A DNA stretch of 64,000 nucleotides, from positions 1,403,501 to 1,467,500 of the forward strand of contig NC_092572.1 in assembly GCF_037975245.1 (NCBI RefSeq), written 5' to 3'. The stretch comes from Apostichopus japonicus. Taxonomy: Eukaryota > Echinodermata > Holothuroidea > Aspidochirotida > Stichopodidae. Shown piece by piece: positions 1 through 12,431 of this stretch (within the stretch, counting starts at the first letter, position 1; each line of letters starts with the position of its first letter). The notes under the pieces were generated by a model that saw nothing but the letters and a program-made list of their open reading frames with translations, was not told the origin of the DNA and did not search any database. The position numbers and the translations under genes were made by a program.

Positions 1-2
1 CT

Positions 3-2197
3 GCACCAGTAATTTCTACTGATAAGAGAGAGACATATATTCAAAGGCCTACTATTACTATGCCGAGTGAAAATAGACATACATATAGTCCTGACATATT
101 AGTTGTGCCAAATTTTACAAGTGTTTCTCAACCTACAGAGCCAAGATTAGTGGATCAGAATAGACATAGAGTGCAAGAGGTAATGAGAGAACCACCTCCA
201 GAACTATTTGTTCAGCCGAAGCCAGTCATAACAAACATTGATCATTTGGTTACAGGGCACATTCCAAAACAAAAGGAATTGAATAAGGTCATGAAGGCAA
301 TTCAAGGAAAGCTGATCAAAAACTATGATCTGCCATTTGATGTAAAAGAGTTGCAAATTCAACAACAAACTTGTCCTTTCTACAAACCAATTTATGATTT
401 TCTTGCACACGACATTATTCCAAGTAATGCTAAGCATGCTAGAACTGTTCGTTCTCAAGCAGAGGATTATTTGTTATGTAATAGTTTGTTATTCAGGATA
501 TTTTTGCATGAGACTAATGATGCTAAGATGACTCTTCAGTTAGTCGTAACTGAGACTATGGTAGAACAGATAATATCTCGATATCACGATGACTTGTTAA
601 GTAATCATCAGGGTGTAATGCGTACATATTTGACCATTAGACAGCATTTCTATCTGCGCAATATGTTTCAACGCATCAGTAATTATATTCAGGCATGTCT
701 CCGTTGTCAAGAATTCCGTAAGAAACCGGACAAATTGAGACAATATCATGCTCGCATTCCTGATTCTTATCGTCCTTTTGACAGACTTAGTCTGGATTTC
801 AAGACTATGCCCACAACAGCTACAGGATTTAAACATTTGATGGTTGTTTGTGATGAGATCACTAGATTTGTTGTATGTGTTTCTCTTAAGACTCTTGATG
901 CTGAAACAATATGTGAAGCATTATTGCAGAGGGTAGTCACAACCTTTGGTCCACCGTCTTGTATTATAAGTGATGCGGCATTTCTCTTACAGGAAAATTA
1001 GTGGAGCTTTTAAGTAAAGCTTTAGGCATTGAACAAAAGTTCATCAGTGTAAGCAATCATGGAAGCTTACAGGTTGAAAGACACATTCAGACTCTTTCAA
1101 ATTTCCTCAAAGTGAACTTAAATCAGTTTGGTACGGATTGGGTACGATTTGTCCCAACATCAGCCTATGCATATAACACATTTTCCTCTCCTCAGTTAGG
1201 TAGCTATAGCCCATTTGAACTTGCATTTGGACGTAAGCCGCCAAATCTTACAAATTTATCGTTCAATCCAATGGCAGGATTATCACAATCTCATGGAGAA
1301 TATGCTGCATTGTTAAAGAAACGATTTGATCATTTGTCAAGGGTAATGTTAGTCTTACAAAAGAAGCAACAAGATGCTCAAAATGTTAAGACAAGTGCAA
1401 AACTGGACAAAGGTGCAATTTATTCAACGGGTCAATTAGTGTATCTATATAAGCCAACGTCTTCCTCCTTGACTGCGAACTCTCGCAAAATTGCTGCAGA
1501 ATGGTGTGGACCATTAGTGATCCATCAAGTTTTGGATAGGACTCATTATTTGTTAGCCACTCTCAAAGGAGAAATTCTTAGTGATGTATTCAATTATAAC
1601 AGGCTTAAACCATGTTTTGTAAGAGCATCTTCTGAAACTAAGAATATCACCAACATTCAGAAATTGCGTCAGGTCTTGAAAACAAAAGGTTCATCAAGTG
1701 AAAAGGTTACACGAATGCGAAATGTTTTGAGTAGTAACACTTCTAACGCAGAAAATGTTAATGTCATGCAAGATGTACATATTGAGTTTCATGATGAGTT
1801 TGGTAACATTTTGCCAGGGGTAACTTCAGATCACGTCATGTGTCTTCTGACCTTTAAGCCAATGAATGTTGCATCCTTTCTAGAGAATAGAGCACATAAT
1901 GAAGGATTAGCACTTCCATATCCTTCCATGAAAGATAGCATATTAAGGCAAAAGAAAGTTTTTGCAAATGCTCCACAAGGAGACATGAAAGTCCAACGTG
2001 CTCGATACAAATTGGGTGAATTACAGGTTCTGGTCACCTATCAGACACCATGTTTTCCAACAGGCTTTAAGAGTCATGATTTTTGGTGGAATGTAGGAAA
2101 ATATTCCAACACAGAGGAAATAATGAATTTTCTCCATGAAAAGGGATTGAACATTACAGGCAATCCAGGCAGGATGTTGCAAACATTATATGGTTAG
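3..2197 (+). pseudogene. Ty3/gypsy-type retrotransposon pol, integrase part (frameshifted, 5'-truncated by window)
   Basis: This is the 3' part of a retrotransposon polyprotein, already open at the window edge. Around 550-750 there is an integrase zinc-binding region of H-H-C-C type, ending in CLRCQEF. The catalytic core follows, with its first Asp in the LSLDF context (~790) and its second in IISDA (~967). The third acidic residue is the Glu of the LQVERH context near 1075, in a different reading frame. A stop at 999-1001 and a frame change at about 975-990 split the core, so this copy cannot make one continuous protein. The second part runs on to 2197 with no recognisable chromodomain. Protease and reverse transcriptase must lie left of the window. 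Downstream are a polypurine tract and an LTR. Ty3/gypsy is my best assignment, judged from integrase motif order and TG...CA termini. Confidence 0.85.
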
Positions 2198-2889
2198 AAT
2201 GTATAACTGCATATTGCTTTAAGTTCAGATGAACAGGTGTTTTACCCACGATTGTATGAATGGAATGCGTCATGGCAATTACCTGCATACCTATTAAGTG
2301 GAAGTCATTGTACTGTATGGTGTAACAATATAAGCTTTATTGTTAAAACCACCACCAAGTGACCTAGTTTCATCTTTTATAACAAATGTGTAATGAATAT
2401 ATCTTATTTCTCCTTATGAATTCGTTCAAACGTTTACCCGGCAATTAGAACATATCCGGAATATTAGCAACATGGGTTTTCATATATTGAGAAAATATTT
2501 TAAGGATATTTACATTGCATCATTGATGTTATATTGAAGGCTATTCAGAGACAGCATTGAAGATGTGCAACTTTTGCTTACAGCAACAGTTATCGAAGCA
2601 AATGAAAGTATAGATCTTTTGAGGAAATTATGTATATATTTTCTTTTCCTCAAATATTCATGCAAAAGTAAATTTCATCATGAAGTTTAAAAGACAAGAT
2701 GTTAAGTATTATGTTAGTTTGAAGAAAGATTTGTTGATGTCATAGTCTATGGAGTCTCTTTTATGGTATCGAATATCTAGTACTTTGGTACTTTACTAGA
2801 CTATCATTCGGAGTGCATACCTAGGGTCACCATGCTATCGAGTCACATTTTCTTGATTTTCTTGAGGTGAATGTATAGGATTCACAAGG

Positions 2890-3937
2890 TTTCAAAGCAG
2901 TTTTGAGACTATGCCTTCATTAAAGAGGAGGTACTTTGTAAATGAGTTTGTAATGTTTTAAGGTTTCTTTTGTAAAATACGAATTTTTTATGGAATGCCG
3001 AGGTGTTCTATTCAGTTAAAAGATAACTAAGTCTAGTATTCTCTGATCTCTCCCCAAATCACGGCATGATTTCACTTTTAATATAAATGTATTATTGATG
3101 TATGAAATGCATAAATGTCTTTTGTAAGAGATACTGCATATTTTTTTTAGATTACATCTTATGATGTCATCAATATTGAAGAGGTACACACAAATTTTTG
3201 TTTTAAGGAGATAGTGTTAATGTACCATATGATCATTTTAATAATTCGTAACCTAGATGTTAACCTTTGAGATATATGAAGACCATTTATTGAAGTCAAT
3301 GAATAATAATGAATGTGCTCACACTACCTTTTGAGATAATGATAAGTTAAAGCGGTATGATGTTAAAATTTTGGAGTATCCAAAAATTTTAAAGCAGTTT
3401 TGAAACTATGACTTCATTAAAGAGGTACTTTTGTAAATGAGTTTATAATATTTTAAGGTTCTTTTTTAATGTACGATTTTTTTATGGAACGCTGAGGTGT
3501 TCTGTTCAGTTAAAAGATAACTAAGTCTAGTATTCTCTGATCTCTACCCAATTCACGGCATGATTTCACTTTTGATATAAATGTATTATTGATGTATGAA
3601 ATGCATAAATGTATTTTGTTAGAGATACTGCATATTTTGCTGTGTCATGTAACTTTAAGATATCTTAATGATATTTTTTTTTTTAGATTACATCATATGA
3701 TGTCATCAATATTGAAGAGGTACACAAAACAATATTTTCATGGAGATAGTGTCAATGTATATACCATATGATCATTTTAATAATTCGTAACCAAGATGTT
3801 AACCTTTGAGATACATGAAGACCATTTATTGAAGTCAATGAATATTAGTGAATGTGCTTACAGTACTCTACCTTTTTGAGATAATGATAAGTTAAAGCAG
3901 TATGATGTTAAAATTTTGGAGCATCCAAAAATTTTAA
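2890..3937 (+). repeat. Imperfect tandem duplication in retrotransposon 3' noncoding region
   Basis: Two ~500-550-bp copies lie head to tail between the pol stop codon and the polypurine tract. Copy 1 starts near 2890 and copy 2 near 3391. Both carry the same landmarks: AAAGCAGTTTTGA, ATTAAAGAGG, CACGGCATGATTTCACTTTT, GAAGAGGTACACA, and GATAATGATAAGTTAAAGC just before AAAATTTTGGAG. Copy 2 has small insertions. The stretch from 2198 to 3951 has no convincing coding sequence. Confidence 0.8.
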
Positions 3938-3940
3938 AAG

Positions 3941-3951
3941 ATTGAGGGGGA
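3941..3951 (+). promoter_or_regulatory. Polypurine tract for plus-strand priming
   Basis: ATTGAGGGGGA lies immediately before the TGTTATG that begins the LTR. A purine run at this position is where plus-strand DNA synthesis starts in LTR retrotransposons, and it fixes the 5' edge of the LTR. Confidence 0.7.
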
Positions 3952-4739
3952 TGTTATGAAATAGTGATACCATCTCTTTGATGTTACCGAAACACTCCAT
4001 CGAGACACCTTACAGGCCTCTTATGTATTTATCTAGGTCATGGATTCAGTTTTCCCACGAGAAGTTTTTAACTATCTTATTGAATCTTGGTACAGGGCCT
4101 TTTCCCAAAATAGATTCCATTAAGTCTGTGGAACATTCGAGAAGGTTCTCTCACGTGGTATGGAAGTTTCCATAGAAAGGGGATGGACTTCCAAACTCCC
4201 AACCAATCAGGGCAGATCAGTGCCAGCGCACTTATTTTTATATCATTAAGTTAATACAGGATGGTCAGGTTATTGGCTGCCTACTGATTATGCGCAGAGG
4301 GATTTTGTAGAAGTAAGGTATAAAAGTAAAAGGAGGCCGAAAGTTTGAGCACTCCGTCAGCGCTCCGTGATCAGTTCGTCGCTTCGTCATTGCTTCGTTA
4401 CTATTTCATCACTCCTAATTGTTTAATTGACGGAGTCAAGTCAAGTCAAATCATTGTAATTTAGTTTTATTTGTAAAGAGAATCGACAGAGAAGAAATTA
4501 TACCGAATCAATAATCAAATCCTATCTCGTCAAATTGTTTTTTGTGTGAAGTCATTGTTTTCTTCCGTTCGAGACATCTCCTGAAGAAGCATAAATACGG
4601 CATCAAGATATCCCAGTACCTTTCTATCGCGAGTCCCGATATAGTTTTACTATCGGAGGAAGCGGGCTCGACACAATATTACACTAGATTACCCATTGAC
4701 TTAGTGTGGTGTTAGGCAACCATGTGGTCAAACGTAACA
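3952..4739 (+). mobile_element. 3' long terminal repeat (788 bp)
   Basis: The LTR begins TGTTATGAAATAG right after the polypurine tract and ends ...CGTAACA. The ends form the inverted repeat TGTTA/TAACA. It contains a TATAAAAG box (4319-4326) followed by a GC-richer stretch with repeated CGTCAG/CTCCGT/CTTCGT words. The 5' LTR lies outside the window, so LTR-LTR identity and the target-site duplication cannot be checked. The 3' flank starts ATAAT. A 23-bp word near the LTR end (ATTGACTTAGTGTGG...) recurs about 130 bp farther on, outside the LTR. Confidence 0.75.
4319..4326 (+). promoter_or_regulatory. TATA box of LTR promoter
   Basis: TATAAAAG lies 367 bp into the LTR, a usual place for the retrotransposon RNA polymerase II promoter at the U3/R boundary. 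No experimental start site is known. Confidence 0.5.
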
Positions 4740-5745
4740 ATAATGAAAGTATTACATGGATATTTTATAACTGCGTCACAGTTTCAGCGAATAAGCAGAT
4801 GGTTAGGCTTAGCTACTTTTCTCATTGACTTAGTGTGGTGTTAGGCTACCATGTGGAAGAAATTATTATTTATTCATTCGTTTATTTCATAGAAGGAAAG
4901 GCTGACAAGTAATTTTACGAGATGTTTATGGATTATAGACGGATTTACTTAAAAATAATAATCGCAAGTGGCTTTTTACTAATCGTTTATTCCAAATGCC
5001 ATCAAATTGCGCGAATCGCGCGGCTAATACGAACCCTGGACCTGCATAATAGATAGTAGTAGTAAAAACAGTTTAAGAGCTAAATTTAATATTTATTTTG
5101 TCTGATCCAATAGACGTGGAGAGCAAGCATAAGCAGCGGCGGCAGTGCGATGTTAGTAGCGATGTTAATTATATGAAGTTATTAACAAGTTAATGAAAGA
5201 AACAAAAGCAAATATAAATTATTGAGGAAGGTTTTATACCTTATCTTACACCTACGTATTTGTACATGAAAACATTGTCAGTAGAGAATATAATTAATTT
5301 ATTATTGCATCCAATATTTAATTTCTTGAAAATCGTGACACACGAGGGTTATAATTTTTTTCGGATGCCCGATGGGTAACGGCTTTCGGGTACCCGGTTC
5401 CCGATTTTTGGACCCGTGCAAACACTTATATAACTTCACCTAAAGAGGTTACATTGTTTAGCACCTACAACTGTACAACAGTCTATCGTCCACAGAGAAG
5501 AAATGCTGTTGCTAATATTAGAAGGATGCATTTACAATGACTGATGATAATTTCTTCCATTCAAATTCAAAGTTCAAAAATAAAAACTCAGATCAGGCAT
5601 TAAATATATTTAAACTGTAACAAGCCTGGTTCATCACCTTTTAACTGATATTATTTGAGACTTACCAAAAATTGTTTAATTGCAAAGGTAAAGGTTTACA
5701 AAGGAGACAGATGCATGACACGTTTTAATGGTTTTTTTTTAATCT
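4740..5745. other. Intergenic, no gene seen
   Basis: There is no supported coding sequence. It contains a second copy of the LTR-end word at about 4823-4857, and near 5355-5425 a CG-rich stretch (GGGTACCCGGTTCCCGATT, then GTGCAAACACTT). The latter resembles one terminus of a degenerate DNA transposon, but I found no partner end. Confidence 0.5.
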
Positions 5746-8700
5746 TCTGACACATCTGTACATGATGCTGATGACGACAACCCAAGTTCAATCATTTCAA
5801 ATCCGTCTGTCGATCAGGTATGCACTGATAATTTATTCCTAACTTCCAAAGGACTTATATGAGAGTGAAATTCACCTAAAAGTGTAGATACGTGGCTTTT
5901 GATACTCACTTTACTATGGCCAGGTCATCATTAATATGAAATTACGTAATCAATCATAAATCAGCTTTGTACCAAAAAGTATTTTAAAAACAGAGCAAAT
6001 TCTTGAAATCAGCTGCAAATTATGGATGCAATATGTCACTTTTTACTGGTTTCATGCGTGTAATATTTGCATCAGGGGTAAATATATCTAAAGGGGACTT
6101 TTAAAAATCATTTCGCCGTGAAGTTTGATACACCTTTATTTCTTCCCAAATATAAACATACATCTCGATCAGGGGATCGTGGTAAGACATATATTCCCTT
6201 TAAATTGGTAACTTCCTAAATACTTTAAAATTACGCATACCTCATCAAATCTTCATAATTATTGTGCGGATCTTTTGACATATACAAAAGAAAAACATAA
6301 AAATGTATTCCATATAAACTTAATAGACAGATATGCATTAATATCACAGTATAAATTTTGCATGCAATGTACACTAATCTGGTCTGGTATTTTATTTTTA
6401 TCTAATAGGCAATACACACATCACAGGCAGCTGATCAAATGTGCATCATTTGCAAGTCAATCGAAGATGTCCGAATGAAAACATTTGTGGAGAAACAAGG
6501 GATTCGTTGCAGCACAATGAAGACTTTTATTGAAGTCAGATTTCTATAAAGATGTAACTACAGAAGTCAACCTGAAACAAGAAAGTGGAAGTGCAAAGTA
6601 CCATTCTAAATGTTACAGAAGCTTCACCGCTGTGAAAAGGGCATCTACCGGACCACAATATAAACATCCAGCAAAAAAACCTGACACTCGGAGAAGAGGT
6701 TCAATACCAAGATCAGATGCCAAAGGTTTACTGAAGGGCTCTTGTATCTTTTGTACTGTTAAGCGGAAGACCATCAAACGAAAGGTGGAACTATTGTCAG
6801 ATTGTCTCACCAACTATGGATGGGATGCAATAATTGCCGCTGCCCCCCAAAGCAGCAATGACAGAGTAAAGGCTCTAGTTGCCAATAGTGTTGATCTAAT
6901 GGCCAAAGAGGCCCAATACCACAAGTTTTGCCGTCGTGATTTCTTTAAAGAAGCAGATGCTGTTCAAAAGACTAGAGGGACATCAAGTAGATGTCTACAT
7001 GCAACTTCTTTTGGATCAATAATGGACATGATTGAGAAAGAGCTCATTGGGAATGGCATCATCCATCTTGGAATTATACAGGACTGAATTTCTGAGCGCA
7101 GGGGGAACAACAGTAGATATTGCATGTTACACAGCTCAAGCTTTGATGAAAAAGATCAAGGACAAATTTGGTGACAAAATCTCTATATCTACTTTTGACA
7201 AACGTAAGGGTAATGTATTGTATAGTTCTGCAATGTCTGAAGTCGATGCTAGAGAAAGCCTTTATAGTGATGATGAGAACAATCTCCACAAGATACGCAC
7301 AGTAGCACTTCATCTTCGGGGTGTGATCACGGCTATGCCAAAATGGGAAACACCAACCCCTACATCTGTATCATCACTGAAGGCATGTTCACCAGATCTT
7401 CCAGAAGAACTGTTACTGTTCTACAAAACACTGCTGTGTGGCCTTCGTGAATCTTCTGATAGTGATGCAGTGGATAGGGAGGTGACAGCCATGTCGTCAG
7501 ATGCTGTGTACAATACAACAAGGGGTGCAGTGAGGCCTTGGAAACACACTGTAATTGGACTGGGACTTGGAACTCTGACCGGTTCCAAATTGGTCCTACG
7601 AATCCTGAATCGTCTGGGAAACTCACTGAGTTATGATGAAGTTAAGGCATTGGAGACTGAATTTGCATACTCAATCGAAGAGAACGATCATGATACTCCT
7701 GATAGTATGACTCTCGATTCCCACCTGGGCACAGGGCTTGCATGGGATAATTATGATGTAAACATGGGTACACTAGACAGAAAGGACACCTTGCATGCTA
7801 CAGTTGGTATTTGCTACCAAAATATCCCAGATTCTACACCCGCAAGCGATTCTATCAATGAAGGGCTTGTAGTTGAGCTTGATGTACGTCGTAGCAGGAA
7901 CAGACGGACGTTTGATGGATAAGAGCGCAAAGTTACACCGTACTACAAGAAATTAAAGAATGCCAACTTTGATCTTCTAGCAGATGAGACCCAGGAACCA
8001 GTGAAAATACCAGCTACAAGCCTCATTGACTTTCACTGGATGCTCCAGTCGGAAATTGGGAGGCCTTTGCCTCTGTTTCCTGGATTTTTTACCAACTATA
8101 CCGTGGATCATTTGCCGCAACAGCAAGTCTGCTATATGGATCCAATATCTGCCTCACCAACCAGAAATGATGATGTCCGAGAAACCATGAAAAGGACAAT
8201 GCAAGTGGCCATTGAAACTGGACAAGAATATGGAGTTGTAACATATGACCTGGCTGTGGCTCTCAAAGCATACTCAATCCAAGCACTGGATGCCCCTCTG
8301 TTTGACAGATTACTCATCATGCTTGGTTACTTCCACTTGGAATTGGCCTTCTATGGTGCCATTGGTACTTTCATCAACGAAAGTGGTGCACAACACCTCC
8401 TTACTGAATCTGGGCTTTTGGCTGAAGGGTCCTTAAACGGTTTCATCTGTGGAAAATACTATAACAGATGTGTTCGGATTCATGACATCCTTGCTCTTGC
8501 CATGGAGAGAAAGCTTCAAGTCAACTCTCACACAAGACACAAAAGATGCAGTCAACGGCCTGCTTTTGACCGTTCCTGAGGAACCAGATGCCCAGAAACA
8601 ATTCCTCAATACAAATCCAATATTCCAAGAACACAGGGACCAGTACGAGCTGTTCTTCAAGGATGTGATGACTGGAAAACTTGGCCTTACTGCCCAATAC

Positions 8701-9685
8701 TGGTGCATGTATGTCTTCATGATTAATCGAGTTCACAGGGACCTCATGCGTGCACTCCGCTCGAATGATCTTGATGGATACATCAACATACTGCCAGTTG
8801 TAATTGACACATTCTTTGCACTGAATCGACCAAACTATGCTCGATGGGGCGTACTCTTTCTCAGTCAGCTTAAGAATGCAGGACATCAGAGCGGATTGAT
8901 TCTACAGTCAGGAGCTTTCTCCATCAGACGAACAAGCAAGAACTTTGCCAGATCAGCTATCGACTTGACCTTGGAGCAGAGTGTGAATAGAGATGCAGCC
9001 TCACCAATGAAGGGAATTGTGCCATTCCACAACTCACCAAATGCCATCAGAAGGTGGTGCATCACATCAGCCCAGTGGGATTCATCCGTCACAGAGCTGC
9101 GGAATTTGGCAGGGCTGGAGGCCGTGGAGCAGCCAGCAACACAGCTAAAGGCCTGCAGAATTGAGAAGGATAGTTGCCAAAGGGATGCTTTGGTAGATGC
9201 AATTACAGAAACCTGTGACCCTTTCTCTTCTCCAGCAACAACTTCCACGTGTCTGCTGAACATAGCTACAGGCAAAGCAGCATCTCAGGAAACCCAAGAC
9301 TATCTATCTGGAAGTCTTGGTAGTGGCCATGAACTTCGTTTGAAATTCCAGGATGAATATGCAGGAGACAAGCAAAGATTCCAGAAGCCTATTCACAGAC
9401 GGAAGGTAGATAATTTTGCAAGGGACAATTTGAAGAGGCATCCCATCACAAAAAGAAAATCATCAGCTGAGAGTCTGAGGGACGTTTTTATTCGAATTCT
9501 GATCATCATTTCAGAGAAGACATCCTTCAACTTGAGGCATGTATTATCCTTCTCAATCACAGAATATCCTCTGTTAATAGCACACTCAGATGGATCAGGA
9601 ATCGAGACAAACAAAAGCAAGCTACTGCGGAAACTGGAGGAATTACAGGATGGCTTCAATGACATACCGCTGCCACCAATCGATG

Positions 9686-10395
9686 TGACATTGATCGACG
9701 GTGGACTCTTGATCCATTCCTTCTTATCTGCAATTGGGAACATCATATCATATGGGCATCTCGCTAGGGATCTTCTATCACATGTCTGTTGTAACCAAGG
9801 GAAGAGGTCCACCTGTTGTTTGATACTTATCAACCATTGTCTTTGAAGGATAGCGAAAGGAAACTTCGTGGAGCCGATGATCGTCCATTTGTCATCTCTG
9901 GTCCAGAGCAAACACCAAATGGAATTTTCAAAGACCAGTTGGCAACGTATCTCCTGAAAGAATGGCAGGAAGATCAGTACGGACCAATCTTAGGAAACAA
10001 GTCACCAATAGTCTCCTATGGTGGTGACTGTATCCGTCTTGCCTTCAATGAACACCATTTCAAGATGACAGCGGAACACCCAGCCCATCTTCAAGGAAGT
10101 CATGAAGAAGCTGACACCCTCCTTGTATTTCATGAAGCAAACAGCATCGGAAATGTGATGTTCAGAGCTTCTGATACAGATGTTCTTGTAATCCTTCTCG
10201 GAATGATTGGAAGGCACAAGGGAAATCAAGGAACGACTACCTACAATCATCTTATCATGGATTGCAGATCAGGAAATAATCGTCGTCACATTGACGTTAG
10301 CTTCCAATCTTGAGTCATCGCAAACTGGACTAGCTGCTGCAATGCCAGGTCTTCATGCCATGACAGGCTGCGATTTCACCACAGCATTCTACAGA
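9686..10395 (+). other. FEN1/XPG-like PIN nuclease block inside the preceding gene copy
   Basis: Five acidic motifs appear in the order and context expected for flap-endonuclease-type PIN domains: VTLIDGGLLIH (~9688-9720), LFDTYQPLSLK (9816-9848), SHEEADTLL (10098-10124), ASDTDVLV (10167-10190) and TGCDFTT (10363-10383). In FEN1 the matching sites are a first Asp, an FDGxPPxLK segment, an ExE pair, a DxD pair and a late GxD; all bind catalytic metals. The mapping is by motif only and is my inference. Two frameshifts fall inside the block. Confidence 0.55.
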
Positions 10396-10599
10396 AAGGG
10401 TAAAGTGAAGCCACTAGAAATTCTTCAAAAAGACTCTACAGGAACATTATCCCAGTTCCTTGGCAAACTGGGTTCCGTTGATGAACCAGACCAGCGAATA
10501 GCAGAAAAGTTCATTTGCTGTTTGTACGGCATGAAGGGAGACAACGTCAACGAAGCGAGACACACCAAACTGCTTCAGCTGACTGGAAAACTTGATCAG

Positions 10600-10902
10600 G
10601 TAATTGTAATCCCTGTGCATGTACAATAGAAAAAAATGCAAAGGAAAAAGAGACACATTAAAAGAAGAATTTGACTAATATTCCACTTTTCCTGTGTTTG
10701 TTAGATGTAAAAGTTTCTTTGATACAACAGTTACAACAGTGTAATTGGTGTGCTCTCTGATATCAAGACCGCAGTGTCCTTTAAAACATCATTGCATGCT
10801 GGAAATGAATTACAAGCAAGAGATATCCACACTGAATAATTCAATGAAAAACATCCCATCCCTGCGTATTTAGTCATTTCTTACACATTAATCTATTTAC
10901 AG
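10600..10902 (+). other. Phase-0 intron (303 bp) in the zinc/FEN1-like gene copy
   Basis: The sequence reads CTTGATCAG^GTAATT at the 5' end and TCTATTTACAG^GAAAAC at the 3' end. The frame continues from TGKLDQ into ENIMADIKK across it. An intron shows this copy did not arise by simple reverse transcription of a spliced mRNA. Confidence 0.7.
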
Positions 10903-11217
10903 GAAAACATCATGGCTGATATAAAGAAGACGGACTGTGCTCTCCTTCCACCGTGTGCAAAAACTGTAAGGAATAAGTTGCAACGAGCCCACTACGTAAG
11001 CATCGTATGGGCAAGTCCAGGACATGGCTTAGATCTACTGAACTACGGATGGAAGAGTAAGCATGGGTGCTACAGCCCTGACTGGTTTGACCGACTGGCT
11101 CTCCCAGATATTTTATTCCAAGAGGGGGAACTGAACGAAGATTATCAAAGCAGCCGACCAGACGTTGATTCAAGTACTGAACCATCTTGGAGTGATGACT
11201 CCGACAATGAAACATAG

Positions 11218-12430
11218 ATTTGAGCTTCCATTGTCTTTTTAGCATCAAGTTTATTGGAATACTTAATTTTCATAAACTTACTATTTTTTTTTTTTTGAGA
11301 TCTGTCTGAATGGCAAATGCAGTGTCTTATTACAATGCACACACTCCAGTGTTTAATCACTGTCAAGACACATGAATTCTCAGTTCTTATACTTCGAAGC
11401 AATACCTAACATGTGTCATGTTCAGAGTAATCACATAGTGATCTTTGTTACTATCTTTGCCAATAATGATTTTAGTACATTTTAAACTAGCAAGATGACT
11501 TTCTTGAAAGGTAAAAGATTCCTCCATAGATGAGAACAAAAACCCTCATCTAGCATTCATATTTCTGAAAAAAATGGATGCCACATATATTAGTTGGACT
11601 TGTTACAAGCTATTCGAAATGAATTAGTGAAATTATGGAAGTTCTAAAAGACCAAGATGGAGTAATATAGGCCAATTACTCATTTTATATTTTGTATCTA
11701 GGAATGGAGTCATACGTGGTATTATCAGTATCTGTTTGTTCAATCTTAGCATTTTAAGACCTTTAAAGAGTGTACCTAGCATAAAGGTACATATACATCT
11801 CTATGCTTCAATTATGTATCTTTTAAAAAACATATTGGACAGTTTCAACCCAAACCTTTATCGTTAAGTACACGTTATAAAGCATTTTTATCATTGTTTG
11901 CTTTTTGTTTCTTTGTCTGAGCTTAAGGAACAAAACAATCTCTTTTGTTCGACTACATGTATGTCTTAAGATGACACTTAAGCGTTCTTTCTCAAGATTT
12001 AAACTTTGTAGATTTACAATGCTAACGTAAACTTGGTATGTTAAGATACAAAATGATTTTTGGTTTCTTATTTACAATACATAAACTGATTTTAATCTGG
12101 TCCAGTGTTTCCAGCAAATCAAAGTAATTGCCAAGTTAAACACTGCAAACGATACAAAGTACTGACTTGATAAAAGGAAAAAGAATGGATCAAAGGAAAA
12201 AGAATGCATTTGTGTATTACAACTGTCGGGATCTCCCTCAAAGACTGAGTTCGCGTCATTTCAGTTTTGCTCAATAAAATGTTAAGTAATTGATACACCT
12301 ACTGGTATACTAATCTCATTATTCCATTGGCCTATGTAGCGGGAAGGAATTTGAAAATTTCAGGATGTTCTTGATTGTTATAAATTGGTTTCTTGTGGCA
12401 TCTTAACTATTTAAACTGCATAATTTATGT
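11218..12430. other. Intergenic, no gene seen
   Basis: AT-rich sequence with no supported coding region. An acidic C-terminal exon ends just before it and a degenerate tandem repeat starts just after it. Confidence 0.6.
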
Positions 12431-12431
12431 G

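Larger units (their letters stand above)
5746..11217 (+). pseudogene. Multicopy-family gene copy: zinc-motif plus FEN1/PIN-like nuclease protein (several frameshifts, introns retained)
   Basis: I recognise this as a member of a large, unnamed protein family seen in many invertebrate and fish genomes. Three exons are supported: one ending 5817 (CAG, donor GTATGC), 6409-10599, and 10903-11217 (acceptor TTTACAG). Both introns are phase 0. The main exon has tandem C-x2-C...Y-H-x3-C motifs (CIIC...KYHSKC, then CIFC...QYHKFC). Further on come a segment with AWDNYD and DTLHATVG (~7740-7810), a segment with IDFHWM, LNGFICGKYYNRC and LDGYIN (8000-8900), and the nuclease-like block (9686-10395). The frame changes near 6510-6530, 7050-7075, 8490-8520, 9790-9805 and 10290-10310, with a TAA at 7920-7922, so this copy is probably dead. 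The C-terminus is acidic and ends at 11215-11217 (TAG). First exon and promoter were not found. Confidence 0.75.

Noticed and set aside
975-1001. Programmed ribosomal frameshift in the integrase
   Set aside because: It lies inside the catalytic core, not at a gag-pol junction, and no slippery site with downstream structure is evident; decay is simpler.
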